From NCBI GenBank assembly GCA_963801185.1, contig CAWDDW010000003.1, forward strand, positions 992,001 to 1,056,000: a DNA stretch of 64,000 bases. Direction: 5' to 3'. Shown here piece by piece: positions 1 to 9,101 of this stretch. Source of the stretch: Palsa-601 sp963801185 (GTDB taxonomy: Bacteria > Actinomycetota > Acidimicrobiia > Acidimicrobiales > Bog-793). Within the stretch, counting starts at the first letter, position 1. Each line of letters opens with the position of its first letter. Under the pieces are notes generated by a model. It worked only from the letters and a program-made list of their open reading frames with translations. It searched no databases and was not told the origin of the DNA. A program made the position numbers and the translations under genes.

Positions 1-105
1 GCGTCCGATGAACTGGGTGCCACCTATGACGAGGATGCGCATCGGGCCATCCTTGGCATCAACCGAGCGTTGTGCAAGCGCGGGACCTTCGAGCCCCTCC
101 AGTAG
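1..105 (+). CDS. C-terminal end of an unidentified protein (partial)
   Basis: Reading in frame from base 1 gives 34 residues ending FEPLQ and a TAG stop at 103-105. The stretch has normal codon usage and a helical look (DEDAHRAILGINRAL). The gene starts before the window. Too little remains to name a family. The next gene begins 44 bases later in the same direction, so the two may share an operon with the crotonase that follows. Confidence 0.5.
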   Translation, partial: ASDELGATYDEDAHRAILGINRALCKRGTFEPLQ

Positions 106-149
106 AAGAACAGCCCGGACAATCCCGGGTAGCGTCGGTCGGAGTGACC

Positions 150-900
150 GTGCCCGTCCGGCTCCGCCAGGTCGTCCTCATCACGAGGGACCTGCCCGCG
201 GCGACAAGGCGCCTCGAGGCCGAGCTCGGGCTCTCGCCGGGCTTCAAGGACGACGGGGTCGGCTACTTCGGCCTCGAGAACCGGGTGCTCGCGGCAGGCG
301 ACTGTTTCGTCGAGGTGCTCACTCCGCTCTCCGAGGAGTCCACCGGGCATCGTTACCTCGAGCGGCGAGGGGGAGACGGCGGCTACATGGCGATCTTCCA
401 GTTTGCCGAGAGGGAGGCCCCGCGCCGCCGCGCTGTCGAACTGGGTGTCCGGATCGTCTGGCAGTCGGACCTGGAGGACATATCGGGCACGCACCTCGAT
501 CCCCGCGACATGCCGGGGGCGATCGTGTCGCTCGACTGGGCCGACCCGCCCGAGTCCTGGCGCTGGGCCGGGCCGGCTTGGCGAGGAGAGGCGGCCAGGA
601 CGGCAGCGACCCGGCTCGGCGGCCTTGCCTCGCTCGATCTCGCGGTCGCAGACCCGCCCGCCGTCGCGACGAGGTGGGCGGCGGTCCTCGGCGCCGACGT
701 GCAACTCGAAGGGTCCTCGATTCTGCTCCCCGGAGCCGGACAGATCATCACGTTCCGCGAGAGCTTCCGATCGAGACGGGGACGGGATCGTTGGATGCGG
801 TCTCTCGCTTTCCCCGGTCGACGGGATACCGCCGACGGTCTCGGCCGAGATCGGGGGCATCCGCTTCACGGTGGCTCCACCGGCCGCCGCTACCAACTAG
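150..900 (+). CDS. Glyoxalase-like (VOC) domain protein, frameshifted near its 3' end
   Basis: The first part resembles the two-module glyoxalase/bleomycin-resistance (VOC) fold seen in glyoxalase-like hypothetical proteins: an opening RLRQVVLITRDLPAATRRL module, then a second module around LGGLASLDLAVADPPAVATRW. GTG at 150 is preferred because GGAG lies 5 nt upstream; GTG at 144 is the alternative. The VOC reading runs to about base 760, where the likely true end (DGDGIVGCGLSLSPVDG... IGGIRFTVAP, stop at 898-900) continues in the +1 frame. If the frame is not corrected, the gene appears fused to the downstream crotonase. Total size is 751 bases, about 250 residues, suggesting one extra base near 755-770. 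The substrate cannot be told. It sits 8 bases before the enoyl-CoA hydratase gene and may act in the same acyl-CoA pathway. Confidence 0.7.
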
Positions 901-908
901 GAGTTCAC

Positions 909-1742
909 GTGACAGACCTTGACACCGGGACGGGAGATCTCCTCGCACGGATCGACGACGGCGTCGCGATCCTCACGTTCAATCGCCCCGAGCGACGCAA
1001 TGCATTCAGCACGCCGATGCTGAACGCGTTGGCGCGGATGCTCGCAGGATTCGAGACCGACGAGGACGTCAGATGCATCGTCGTCACCGGCGCCGGCGGA
1101 GCCTTTTCTGCGGGAGGCGACGTGAAGGGCATGGCGGGTGAGGGAGCGACCGACGGCGGAGCACCCGACCAACCGCGGTCCTATGATGCCGTAGTCCATC
1201 GCCAGCGAGTGAATCAGCGGGAGACGTCAGGGCGCCTCTGGGCCATGCCCAAGCCGACGATCGCAGTCATCCCAGGTCCCGCTGCGGGCGCCGGCCTGTC
1301 TCTCGCCCTCGCGTGCGACCTCCGCTACGCGGCGTCCGGCGCAATCCTGACGACCGCCTTTGCCCGGGTGGGGTTCGCGGGTGACTACGGGGGGACGTGG
1401 TTCCTGACGAGATTGGTCGGAGCGGCCAAGGCGCGGGAGCTCTACTTCTTCTCCGAGCGCATCACAGCAGAAGAGGGCGAGCGGATGGGGATCGTGAACG
1501 CGGTCTTCGACGCTCAGGACCTCGAGCGCGAGGCGCTCGGACGGGCGCGGCGCCTTGCCGAGGGGCCTTCCATCGCCTACCGCTACATGAAGGAGAACCT
1601 CAACCGCGCCGTCCACGGCGAGCTCGGTGAGTGCCTCGACATGGAGGCCGCGCACCACATCCACACCGGTACGACGGCCGACCATCGAGAGGCCGTGAAG
1701 GCCTTCGTCGAGCATCGGGAGCCCGTGTTCCGCCAGCGCTGA
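909..1742 (+). CDS. Enoyl-CoA hydratase/isomerase family protein (crotonase fold)
   Basis: A 277-residue crotonase-fold protein, the usual family length, expected to act on acyl-CoA thioesters by hydration, isomerisation or related chemistry in the cytosol. The N-terminal hallmark ILTFNRPERRNAFS is present. So are the two oxyanion-hole segments: GGAFSAGGDVKGM, and PGPAAGAGLSLALACD at about residues 118-133. In the usual position of the catalytic glutamate pair the protein has GFAGDYGG, so the exact reaction may differ from classical enoyl-CoA hydration. GTG at 909 is chosen because AGGAG (899-903) precedes it by 5 nt. An open frame runs upstream into the VOC gene, but I consider that fusion an artefact. 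Confidence 0.88.
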   Translation: MTDLDTGTGDLLARIDDGVAILTFNRPERRNAFSTPMLNALARMLAGFETDEDVRCIVVTGAGGAFSAGGDVKGMAGEGATDGGAPDQPRSYDAVVHRQRVNQRETSGRLWAMPKPTIAVIPGPAAGAGLSLALACDLRYAASGAILTTAFARVGFAGDYGGTWFLTRLVGAAKARELYFFSERITAEEGERMGIVNAVFDAQDLEREALGRARRLAEGPSIAYRYMKENLNRAVHGELGECLDMEAAHHIHTGTTADHREAVKAFVEHREPVFRQR

Positions 1743-1764
1743 GGCCGCCGCGCTGCTTCGTGGG

Positions 1765-3231
1765 CTACCGGTGCGAGCTGACCCTCTCGAGGAACGGCAC
1801 GAGGTGATCGAAGAACACGTTGTTGGGGTAGGCGCCCGCTGGGTCGTTGTGCGCGTACGTGCTCTGGCGGTTGACGAGCGTCAGGTTGCTCATGGGGATG
1901 TGCGACTGCCTCGCGAGAGTGCGTGCATCCTCGAGTACAAGCGCGCCGCCGAGGCGTGCCCCGAACGCGTAGATGAGCAAGTCCTTCGGGAGGTGGTGAC
2001 CCATGGTCGCGTCGACGTCTAGCACCCTCTGTGCCGGATTCGCGTCTCCGTTGTCGACCGCCCCTGAATCGTCGGTCAAGCGCTGCGGGAAGTACCACTC
2101 GGTGCCGTCGACGTTGTTGATCCCCATCCCCGAGAACATCGTCGCGAAGCGCTTTATCGGCGTGAGCGCTCCGGCGCCATCCCAGCCATGTACCGGACCT
2201 GCCGCCGCGATTCCCTTGCCCAGGTGGCCCTGGGCGGCTAGGAGGCTGGGCGGCGAGGTCGCGACGTTGAGCGCGTAGCCGTACTGGGCGAGATTGGTGA
2301 CCCGGACCCTGGGGACGATGTCAGAGGGCAGAAGGCCGGACGCCTGCCCGATCGAAGGCGCGTTCGGATCGAGGAGAGCCGACGCCGATCCCGTTGAGCT
2401 GAACAGGCCGGCGTACGGGGCAGCTATCCCCCCGAAGGAGAGCCAGGGGGAGGCTTTCGGAGCGTCAAGTGTCTTCAGCTCCGCCGTTGCCTGCGCCGCT
2501 GTAGGAGGGCTGCCGAAGCTCCCGCCGTCTATGTAGACCAAACCAGCCAGGTCATCGGCGCCGGCACGGCCGTTGAAGTCCCAAGTGGCGTACGCAGTGA
2601 CAACCGCTCCGCCGAGGGAGTGGCCGCCGAGCACCACCTTTCCGCCGAGCGACTTTGCGGCTTTGATCACCACGTGCAGGTCCTCGACCGCCACCTTCAT
2701 GCCCCACTCCTTCGCGAACGTGACGGCCGAGTTCGAGATGAGTTTTAGGTGATGCTTTATCTTCGAGTCCTTGAGGAAGCCGAGGTAGTAGTCGAACAGC
2801 TGCGCAGCCGTGGCTTTGTGCTGCTTGAAGAGGTTGAGCTCCGACTGGTCCTCGAGCAGGTTCTCCCTGCGCTCCACCGACCAGACCTGCCAGCCTGTCG
2901 TCTTCGAGACGATCCACTTCGCGAGCGGCACGAAGTACACGCTGCCGGCGGAGGTGCCCGGCTCCAGCACCAACACGTTCTTGGCGTCGGCTGGACCGAC
3001 CTTGATCACGCCGACCTTGTCGTACTTGGCGGGCGTGCCCGCAGCGGCATAACCCTTCATCCACGTGACGCCCAGTGGACGCGCCGGGGAGGTAGCGCGA
3101 GTGGTGGAAGGTGCGGTCAGCAATGAGGTCGAAGACGAGTTTGCACTGGTCGAGCAACTCGAAGCGAGCGCCAGCACGCAACCGAGTGCGATCGCTGCTG
3201 GTAGGTCTCGCTTCACTCTGATCCGTCTCAT
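1765..3231 (-). CDS. Secreted or lipid-anchored alpha/beta hydrolase
   Basis: A 488-residue protein with a basic N-terminus, a hydrophobic segment and a possible lipobox ending at Cys26 (LASSC), followed by a Ser/Thr-rich stretch. This suggests export and perhaps anchoring to the membrane. The nucleophile elbow GGHSLGGA and the context GKVVLGGHSLGGAVVTAYATWDF mark an alpha/beta hydrolase. A likely acid/His region lies near the C-terminus (AHNDPAGAYPNNVFFDHLVPFLERV). It resembles the large uncharacterised actinobacterial extracellular hydrolases, and no substrate can be assigned. It is convergent with the preceding crotonase gene (22-nt gap) and divergent from the next gene. Confidence 0.75.
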   Translation of the reverse strand: MRRIRVKRDLPAAIALGCVLALASSCSTSANSSSTSLLTAPSTTRATSPARPLGVTWMKGYAAAGTPAKYDKVGVIKVGPADAKNVLVLEPGTSAGSVYFVPLAKWIVSKTTGWQVWSVERRENLLEDQSELNLFKQHKATAAQLFDYYLGFLKDSKIKHHLKLISNSAVTFAKEWGMKVAVEDLHVVIKAAKSLGGKVVLGGHSLGGAVVTAYATWDFNGRAGADDLAGLVYIDGGSFGSPPTAAQATAELKTLDAPKASPWLSFGGIAAPYAGLFSSTGSASALLDPNAPSIGQASGLLPSDIVPRVRVTNLAQYGYALNVATSPPSLLAAQGHLGKGIAAAGPVHGWDGAGALTPIKRFATMFSGMGINNVDGTEWYFPQRLTDDSGAVDNGDANPAQRVLDVDATMGHHLPKDLLIYAFGARLGGALVLEDARTLARQSHIPMSNLTLVNRQSTYAHNDPAGAYPNNVFFDHLVPFLERVSSHR

Positions 3232-3286
3232 GTGTGTCCTCCCGGAGCGTGCTCAGCATCGACCCTAGGCGCTAGGTTGACTCTCG

Positions 3287-3691
3287 GTGCCTGCCGCTCC
3301 GCTCCCAGCGCACCTCGAGCGTTTCTTGGAGGCGCCGAGGCCGTGTGTGATGGCAACTGTGCGGCCCGACGGCGCGCCGGTGACCCTGGCTTGCTGGTAC
3401 CTCTACGAAGGGGACGGCCGGGTACTCCTCAGCTCGAGCCCTGCTGCCCGGCGGATGGAGAGCTTGCGGCACAATCCCCGAGTTGCGCTCACAATCCTGG
3501 GCGATGACTGGTACACGCATCTCTCGCTCCTCGCTCATGTCGTCGAGCAGCATCCGGACGAGGGCCTCGTCGACGTCGATCGCCTGTCGATTCACTACCT
3601 CGAGATCGCGTATCCAGAGCGGGAACCGGCGGTGACGACGATCGTGGCGGTGGACATGTACCACACGTACGGGTCTGGCTTCTCTGCGTAG
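3287..3691 (+). CDS. PPOX-class F420-dependent oxidoreductase-like protein
   Basis: A 134-residue split-barrel protein of the pyridoxamine 5'-phosphate oxidase-like superfamily. In actinobacteria these usually bind coenzyme F420 (or FMN/haem) and reduce small molecules. Supporting segments are LERFLEAPRPCVMATVRPDGAPVTLACWYLYE, the typical first strands, and RRMESLRHNPRVALTILGDDW, the typical central helix-strand. GTG at 3287 gives the standard family start. It lies divergently from the secreted hydrolase, 55 nt away, so both promoters must lie in that gap. A second PPOX protein is encoded at 50520-50930. Confidence 0.8.
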   Translation: MPAAPLPAHLERFLEAPRPCVMATVRPDGAPVTLACWYLYEGDGRVLLSSSPAARRMESLRHNPRVALTILGDDWYTHLSLLAHVVEQHPDEGLVDVDRLSIHYLEIAYPEREPAVTTIVAVDMYHTYGSGFSA

Positions 3692-3808
3692 CCGTAGACG
3701 GCTGATCCGGAGAGTGCGTCCGGCTGACGCACTGCCCTTTCATGGAGCGCTCCGCGCGTCGTGCGACACCGTTACGCTCGCCGGAGAGGTCGTCGCGTGC
3801 AACTTGCC

Positions 3809-3970
3809 ATGATTACAGCCAACGCACATGGGCTACACGCCCCGCTGCTTTGGATCATCGGATTGGTCTTCATCGTCGCCGGCGTGATCGGGTTGGTCCG
3901 CGGCTCCCTGATATTCGGCATCCTTCTCGTCGTCGTGGGCATCGTCATCGGCGGCTTGAACATTCTCTAG
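3809..3970 (+). CDS. Small two-helix membrane protein
   Basis: A 53-residue product with two consecutive hydrophobic helices (LLWIIGLVFIVAGVIGLV and LIFGILLVVVGIVIGGL) separated by a short RGS turn. The pattern fits a small inner-membrane protein of the kind many actinobacteria encode in numbers. ATG at 3809 is the likely start. An upstream in-frame GTG at 3761 would add a very basic, unconvincing N-terminus. No motif indicates function. Confidence 0.55.
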   Translation: MITANAHGLHAPLLWIIGLVFIVAGVIGLVRGSLIFGILLVVVGIVIGGLNIL

Positions 3971-4088
3971 TCGCCTGTCGCCGCGCCTTCTGCTGCCTAC
4001 AACCTGCCGAAAGCCTCTGTTACGGGCGCTGCCCATCTCGGCAGCATGTAGTTGAGTGGGGTGTGCGAGCCAGAGGAAGAAGGATCTC

Positions 4089-4388
4089 ATGACCGACAAA
4101 GAGGAAGAGCCTCTCGAGGAGGGCGGCGCGATCCGCGCCATCGACTCGGTGCAGGATGCGGAGCAGTCGGCGCTCGAAGCCGTGAGGAAGTTCGTGGACA
4201 CGGTCACCGGCTTGTTCCCCGACGCGAGCGAGGACGGCCCGGGCCGGAGGATCATCGACTCGGCGTTCAAGATGACAGAGCAACTGGTCGGCGCGTCGAA
4301 CAAGCTTGCACAACGGATCGTCAAAGTGACCGAGACAGCGCTCAGCGAGTTCGAGAAGAAGGCTGCCGAAAGCTCCAAGGAGGCCTAG
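4089..4388 (+). CDS. Small helical protein of unknown function
   Basis: A 99-residue acidic, helix-rich protein. The N-terminus is charged (TDKEEEPLEEGG) and the middle looks amphipathic (IDSVQDAEQSALEAVRKFVDTVTGLFP). The C-terminal half, MTEQLVGASNKLAQRIVKVTETALSEFEKKAAE, could form a coiled coil. ATG at 4089 has a good AAGAAGG Shine-Dalgarno sequence about 8 nt upstream. I do not recognise the family. Confidence 0.6.
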   Translation: MTDKEEEPLEEGGAIRAIDSVQDAEQSALEAVRKFVDTVTGLFPDASEDGPGRRIIDSAFKMTEQLVGASNKLAQRIVKVTETALSEFEKKAAESSKEA

Positions 4389-4468
4389 ATCTGGCGCACG
4401 GGGCCCTCGGCGATCGAGGTGCGCCGGGGTTGCGGGTGCATGACTCGGCCCGAAAGGAGCACGCGCCC

Positions 4469-4771
4469 ATGCTCATCATCGCCGGCAGCGTCACTGCGCG
4501 GCCGGACTCGTTCGACGAGATCGAGGCGCTCAGCCGCGATCATGTCCAACGGTCGCGGCTCGAGCCCGGTTGCCTCGCCCATTCGGTCCACCGGGACTTG
4601 GAAGATCCCATGAGGCTGGTCTTCCTCGAGCGGTGGCTCGACCAAGCCTCCGTCGACGCCCACTTCGCCGTGCCCGCCTCCCGGGTATTCGTGCGGAGGG
4701 TCTCGGAGCTCTCCGACCCGCTCTCACCCCCGACCCTCGAGGTGTTCGAGGTGCACGCCCGGGACTCCTAG
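4469..4771 (+). CDS. Antibiotic biosynthesis monooxygenase (ABM) domain protein
   Basis: A 100-residue ferredoxin-like fold protein of the ABM/YgiN group: LIIAGSVTARPDSFDEIEALSRDHV at the start, then EPGCLAHSVHRDLEDPMRLVFLERW and a final strand LEVFEVHARDS. Members are small dimeric oxygenases or quinol-handling enzymes, and the substrate is unknown here. ATG at 4469 is preceded by AAAGGAG at 9 nt spacing. Its stop overlaps the stop of the convergent MFS gene by 4 nt. Confidence 0.82.
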   Translation: MLIIAGSVTARPDSFDEIEALSRDHVQRSRLEPGCLAHSVHRDLEDPMRLVFLERWLDQASVDAHFAVPASRVFVRRVSELSDPLSPPTLEVFEVHARDS

Positions 4772-6084
4772 CCGGCGGCGACCCGCGGGACTGCTCCCGT
4801 CGAAGGCCCGAGGTGACCTCCGTGGCCGGCGAGATCGGTATCGGTCGCCTCCGCCATGCCGCCCGGCGCGGCCGCCGAAGCGGCTTGGAGCACCGGACCG
4901 GCGACACGGAGCGACGGCCGCATCCACGCCCACCCGACTGAGAGCGCAGCCAGGCAGGCGATCTCGCAGATCCCGAACGCCCCTCTCGCCCCGACCGAGC
5001 CGACGAGGCTCCCGGCGAACAACGGGCTCGCGATGGCCGTCACTGCCCACACGCCATTCAGCAGTCCCATCACGACGCCCACTCCTGCTCCTGTGCGCTC
5101 AGCCGCTGCTGAGCCGAGCGGATAGGCGACAGTCCAGAGCACCGATCGGACGGTCGACGCCGAGCACAGCATGATCACGATCGCCAGCGAAGCGGTGCTG
5201 AACGAGGCGGGCATCGAGACCACTACGAGAACGAGTACGCCGGCGAGCGCCGTGCGCGCACGGACGGCCCGGGCACCGAAGGAACCGGTGAGAGCGCTGC
5301 CGGCGATGAACAGGATGGACGAGAGGGCGAACGCGAGCCCGATGCTGCCGGTGGTGACGCCGTCATCGTGGAGCACGACTGGGACCAGCAAGGCCGCGAA
5401 GCCCGACGACATCCCGGCGGCCACGACTGCCAGCAGCGATGCCACGGTGGCACGGTCGCGGGTCGCCTCCCGCAGGCGCGCGACGAGCCCGTCGCGTTCG
5501 GTGTCGACAGGCACCCTGTGGTCGATCCGGACGGTGCCGAGGAGGGCAGTGACGATCCCGCAGGCGAGGGCGGCGAGCAACACCGGCGCTGCGAGCCCGA
5601 AGAATTGGGCGACGACTCCGGCGAGGGCTGGGCCGGCGATGCCGCCGAGTCCCGAGAACGTCACCACGCGGCTCAAGCCGGGCCTGTCGGGCGCGACGCC
5701 TGATAGCCATGCGAGGCCGGCGGACCAGACGATGCCGTAGCCGGCGCCGAAAACGAGCCGGGCGAGAAGGAGGAGAGCGAACGTGGGGGCCACGGCCTGC
5801 AGGAGGCATCCGGCGGCCATCGCCCAGCCCGCGAGCAGTGTGAGGCGCCTAGGTCCGAAGCGGTCCGACAGCGCGCCGGAAGGAATCGAGACGGCCAGCG
5901 TGGCGATGCCGGCGCACGCAAGGAGCATGCCTTCGTCCAACCCGTTGAGGGAGAAACGGCGGGCATAGTCGGGGAGCAACGGCGCGATTGCCAGCTGCTG
6001 GCTCGAGGAGAGGAGGACCAGGACGTACATGAGCGCCCGCAACCTGGTGAGTTGGCGCTTGCCGAGGGCGTGCTCCTTGATCAT
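4768..6084 (-). CDS. Major facilitator superfamily (MFS) transporter
   Basis: A 438-residue membrane protein with about 12 hydrophobic helices. The MFS motif A after helix 2 reads GALSDRFGPRRL, and helix 4 contains GAGYGIVWSAGLAWLSG. This is typical of drug/metabolite exporters driven by proton motive force. The C-terminal 40 residues are polar and cytoplasmic. The gene is divergent from a LysR-type regulator (start at 6184) across a 99-nt gap, a layout in which the regulator usually controls the exporter. The ligand is unknown. Confidence 0.88.
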   Translation of the reverse strand: MIKEHALGKRQLTRLRALMYVLVLLSSSQQLAIAPLLPDYARRFSLNGLDEGMLLACAGIATLAVSIPSGALSDRFGPRRLTLLAGWAMAAGCLLQAVAPTFALLLLARLVFGAGYGIVWSAGLAWLSGVAPDRPGLSRVVTFSGLGGIAGPALAGVVAQFFGLAAPVLLAALACGIVTALLGTVRIDHRVPVDTERDGLVARLREATRDRATVASLLAVVAAGMSSGFAALLVPVVLHDDGVTTGSIGLAFALSSILFIAGSALTGSFGARAVRARTALAGVLVLVVVSMPASFSTASLAIVIMLCSASTVRSVLWTVAYPLGSAAAERTGAGVGVVMGLLNGVWAVTAIASPLFAGSLVGSVGARGAFGICEIACLAALSVGWAWMRPSLRVAGPVLQAASAAAPGGMAEATDTDLAGHGGHLGPSTGAVPRVAAG

Positions 6085-6183
6085 TTTCTCCTCCTCTCGT
6101 TGTCAGTTCGTAATGAAACCCCCCTCGGTCCACCAGCTACTTCGAGGATAACAAGACAAAACGTACGCTAAGCTGAAGAACTG

Positions 6184-7113
6184 ATGTCTTTGCGATCGAA
6201 AGAACTGATCGATAGCCAGCGGGTTGACCTCCGGGCTTTGCGTGCCGTCGTGGCGGTGGCGGACGAGGGATCGTTCCGGCAGGCGGGCGACCTGCTCGGC
6301 TACACGCAGTCCGCCATCTCCCATCAGGTGGCGACCCTCGAGCGCTCGCTCGGCCACCAGTTCTTCCATCGCCCGGGCGGTCGCGGGAAGGTGGCGCTCA
6401 CGCAGGCAGGCCAGGCGGTGTACCGGAGGGCCCGACGAGCGCTGAGCGAAGTCGATGCGCTCGAGGCCGATCTGGCACAGACCGGTCATGAGCGGGCGGT
6501 CATCCGGGTGGGCGTCACCCAGACGATGGCCGCCGAGGTGATGCCGGCAGCGCTCCGCGCGTTTCGCGAGGTCCATCCGGATGTCGGCGTCGTGCTCAGT
6601 GATGTGACCGAAGGCGAGGCCGTCCTGAACGCCGTCGCCCGCGGCCGCATCGATCTGGCGCTTGCGACGGACCCGGAACCTGACGAGCGGATAGTCGCGA
6701 TCCCGATCATCGACGACCCGTTTGTCATCCTCACGCGTCGCGACAGCGCGCTGGCGGCCTCCGACGACCCGGCGTTCGCTCTGCTCGACGGCCAGGAGGT
6801 GGTCGCGTGGACGAGGCGGTGGCGCTATCAGACAGATCTCGAGGAGGCTTGGGTCCGGCTCGGGATCGCCCCCAAGATCGTCTACCGCACCGACGACAAC
6901 CTGGCGCTCCAGCGCCTGGTAGCGGCGGGTCTCGGCCACGCTTGCATCGGGATGCTCACCGCCCGCCACGCTGTCGAGCCCTCGCTCACGTGGCTCTCAC
7001 CCCGCGAGCAGGTCCGGTTCCGGCGCTATCACCTCTGCTACTCGAGCCAGCGACCGCTCACGCCGGCACTGTCCGCGCTCGTCGCCGCCATCCGGTCACA
7101 GTCATCGGCCTGA
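6184..7113 (+). CDS. LysR-family transcriptional regulator
   Basis: A 309-residue LysR protein. It has an N-terminal winged helix-turn-helix (DEGSFRQAGDLLGYTQSAISHQVATLERSLG, about residues 24-55). A periplasmic-binding-like effector domain starts near residue 98 (AVIRVGVTQTMAAEVMPAAL). Divergent placement from the MFS exporter suggests it controls that gene and itself. A TAAGCT -10-like hexamer lies at 6169-6174, 9 nt before the ATG, so the transcript may be nearly leaderless. The effector is unknown. Confidence 0.88.
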   Translation: MSLRSKELIDSQRVDLRALRAVVAVADEGSFRQAGDLLGYTQSAISHQVATLERSLGHQFFHRPGGRGKVALTQAGQAVYRRARRALSEVDALEADLAQTGHERAVIRVGVTQTMAAEVMPAALRAFREVHPDVGVVLSDVTEGEAVLNAVARGRIDLALATDPEPDERIVAIPIIDDPFVILTRRDSALAASDDPAFALLDGQEVVAWTRRWRYQTDLEEAWVRLGIAPKIVYRTDDNLALQRLVAAGLGHACIGMLTARHAVEPSLTWLSPREQVRFRRYHLCYSSQRPLTPALSALVAAIRSQSSA

Positions 7114-7131
7114 GACGACTCGGGCTGTTCG

Positions 7132-8991
7132 CTAAGTCACCTTCACCGAGTAGGTGATCGTCCCCGTTTGCCCGTAGCTGTCCGTGACTGTGAGCGTGAT
7201 CTTCTCGGTCTTCCCGCCGGTGGCGTAGTCGTGCGACGCCGATCCTGTGGTCGTCACGGTGTTGGCGGTGCCATCGCCCCAACTCCAGGTGTATTTCGTG
7301 ACGGCTCCGCCTGGGAACGGGTCGGTCGTGGTGGCCGTCCACTTGCCGGTCGTGCCGTGCTTGACCGAAGTCGGGCCGCTCATCTTGGCTTTGGGACCCG
7401 TCTTGGCAAAGGCGCCGAGACCGTTCGGTGTGCCCACCCCCGTCGGGCCGTCGTAGCCGACCGAGGCGTCGCACGCGAGGTCGCCGGCGCTCGGCGTGGA
7501 GCCGCTCGCCGGGTAGTCGCAGTCGAGGATGCCGGCGCCGAGCGTGTTCGGATCGCCGCAGGCGGCTGCGCCCTCGCCATCGCAAAAGCCGTTACCTCCG
7601 GTGGTGACGTCGTACAAGGAGGAGCTCCCGAGATGACCGTAGAGGGTCAGCGCCGGGTATTTGACGCCCTTCGCGCCACCGGCCAACGCGAACATCGCCG
7701 CGATGATCGGCGATGCCAGCGAAGTGCCGCCGACCGTCTTCCAGCCGGCCGGCCCGCAAGGAGTGCCGCAGGTGTAGGTGTCGTAAATGTCGAACCCTGT
7801 CAGGTAGTCGGCATCGGCCGATATGTCCGACACGAGCCGATTTGGCCCACACCCCGTCGACGGCCAGACCTTCAAGTGCGTCTGCCAGCCTTGGGCGTCG
7901 AAGAGAGTGCTGCAGCCCCCTCCGCCCGCTCCCATCGCCTGGCCGAAGTTCAACTCCCAGTAACCCTTGACGCCGTTGTCGTTCCATACCGTCTCGGACT
8001 GGCGCGTCGCTGACTGGCCGAGGTACAGCGACGTGCCGCCTACCGCTACCACGGTGTTGAAGGAGGCCGGAGTGTTCGCCTGGTTGTATGGCGAAGGCGA
8101 TGACCCCCCGAGCTGGTCGAAGTCGTAGTAGCCGTCGTCGCCCGCCGAGGCCGTGATGACGACGCCGGGATGGTTGTAGTCCGAGGCCACGGAGGTCCCT
8201 CCGCTTTCGGCATCGCCATAGGAATTGCTTATCTCGGTCGCCTTGAGCGTGACGGCCGTGTTCTCAGCCGTGCCCAGGTCGGCGTTCGACTCGCTGCTCG
8301 CCTCGAGCAGGATGATCTTGCACTTCTGACACACAGAGTGCACGGTCTCGACGTCGAGCGACTCTTCCCCGGACCAGCCGGTGGTGTCGTCGGCAGGCAA
8401 AGTCGTGCCGCCGGTCTCGTTGACCACCTTCAGGCATCCGTTCGAGGTGTTGCACGTCGCGAGGCCGTAGTTCGAGTCGAAGGTCTGGAGATCGGCGTTG
8501 ATGTTGGGGTCGTTGAAGGCGTCGACTATCGCGACCGTCTGGCCGGTGCCCGTCGCGGTCGAGTTGAAACCGTAGGCAGTCGCAAGATCACTCGGTGTGA
8601 GCCCGCCCTTCGGCCCTATCGTCGCCGCCGGACCCCTCGTCGCGGCACTCGGGACGGCACCACCGCCCAGCCTGTACGGCATCGCTCCAGGTGTTCCCTT
8701 CTTGACCTCGACGCGGCGGACGGCGTCACAGGACGCGAACCCGGCCTTCGCCGGACTGCAGAAGGGCTTTCCGATCGCGTAGTAGGTCACTCCCGCCGAT
8801 CTCGCCGTGCCGGTCCGCGTGACGGCACTGACGACGCCAGGCACGGCGACGAGTGTCAGCGCCGCGACCGGGAAGACGAGCGCCAGCGAGCTGGCCCGGC
8901 GAAGCCGCGCCACCTTCGCGACAAGTCCCGGGCGCCTTCGCGTGATCGTGTCGGCGTCCTCGACACTCGAGCTCTCACGTGCTGGCATCAT
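7132..8991 (-). CDS. Sedolisin-type (S53) serine-carboxyl peptidase with C-terminal PKD domain
   Basis: A 619-residue exported protease. After a basic N-terminus, a hydrophobic helix (ASSLALVFPVAALTLVAVPGVVSA) acts as signal or anchor. The peptidase domain carries the catalytic Glu/Asp pair in SGEESLDVETVHS, a candidate calcium/oxyanion region SDISADADYLTGFD and the nucleophile in VGGTSLASP, the sedolisin set. The last 90 residues form a PKD-like beta-sandwich (YTWSWGDGTANTVTTTGSASHDY). Sedolisins work at acidic pH outside the cell, which suits an acidic-soil organism. The Pro-domain normally found in the family is short here. The gene is convergent with the LysR gene. Confidence 0.88.
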   Translation of the reverse strand: MMPARESSSVEDADTITRRRPGLVAKVARLRRASSLALVFPVAALTLVAVPGVVSAVTRTGTARSAGVTYYAIGKPFCSPAKAGFASCDAVRRVEVKKGTPGAMPYRLGGGAVPSAATRGPAATIGPKGGLTPSDLATAYGFNSTATGTGQTVAIVDAFNDPNINADLQTFDSNYGLATCNTSNGCLKVVNETGGTTLPADDTTGWSGEESLDVETVHSVCQKCKIILLEASSESNADLGTAENTAVTLKATEISNSYGDAESGGTSVASDYNHPGVVITASAGDDGYYDFDQLGGSSPSPYNQANTPASFNTVVAVGGTSLYLGQSATRQSETVWNDNGVKGYWELNFGQAMGAGGGGCSTLFDAQGWQTHLKVWPSTGCGPNRLVSDISADADYLTGFDIYDTYTCGTPCGPAGWKTVGGTSLASPIIAAMFALAGGAKGVKYPALTLYGHLGSSSLYDVTTGGNGFCDGEGAAACGDPNTLGAGILDCDYPASGSTPSAGDLACDASVGYDGPTGVGTPNGLGAFAKTGPKAKMSGPTSVKHGTTGKWTATTTDPFPGGAVTKYTWSWGDGTANTVTTTGSASHDYATGGKTEKITLTVTDSYGQTGTITYSVKVT

Positions 8992-9101
8992 CAGCCCCCT
9001 CGCTTGTGGCGCGACCGCTACGCCCCGGGCAGCGCGCTCCTACGCCGCGTGCCTATCACGGGCAGGGACAACGAGCAAGGGTTGTCGACGGGCTGGTCGG
9101 G

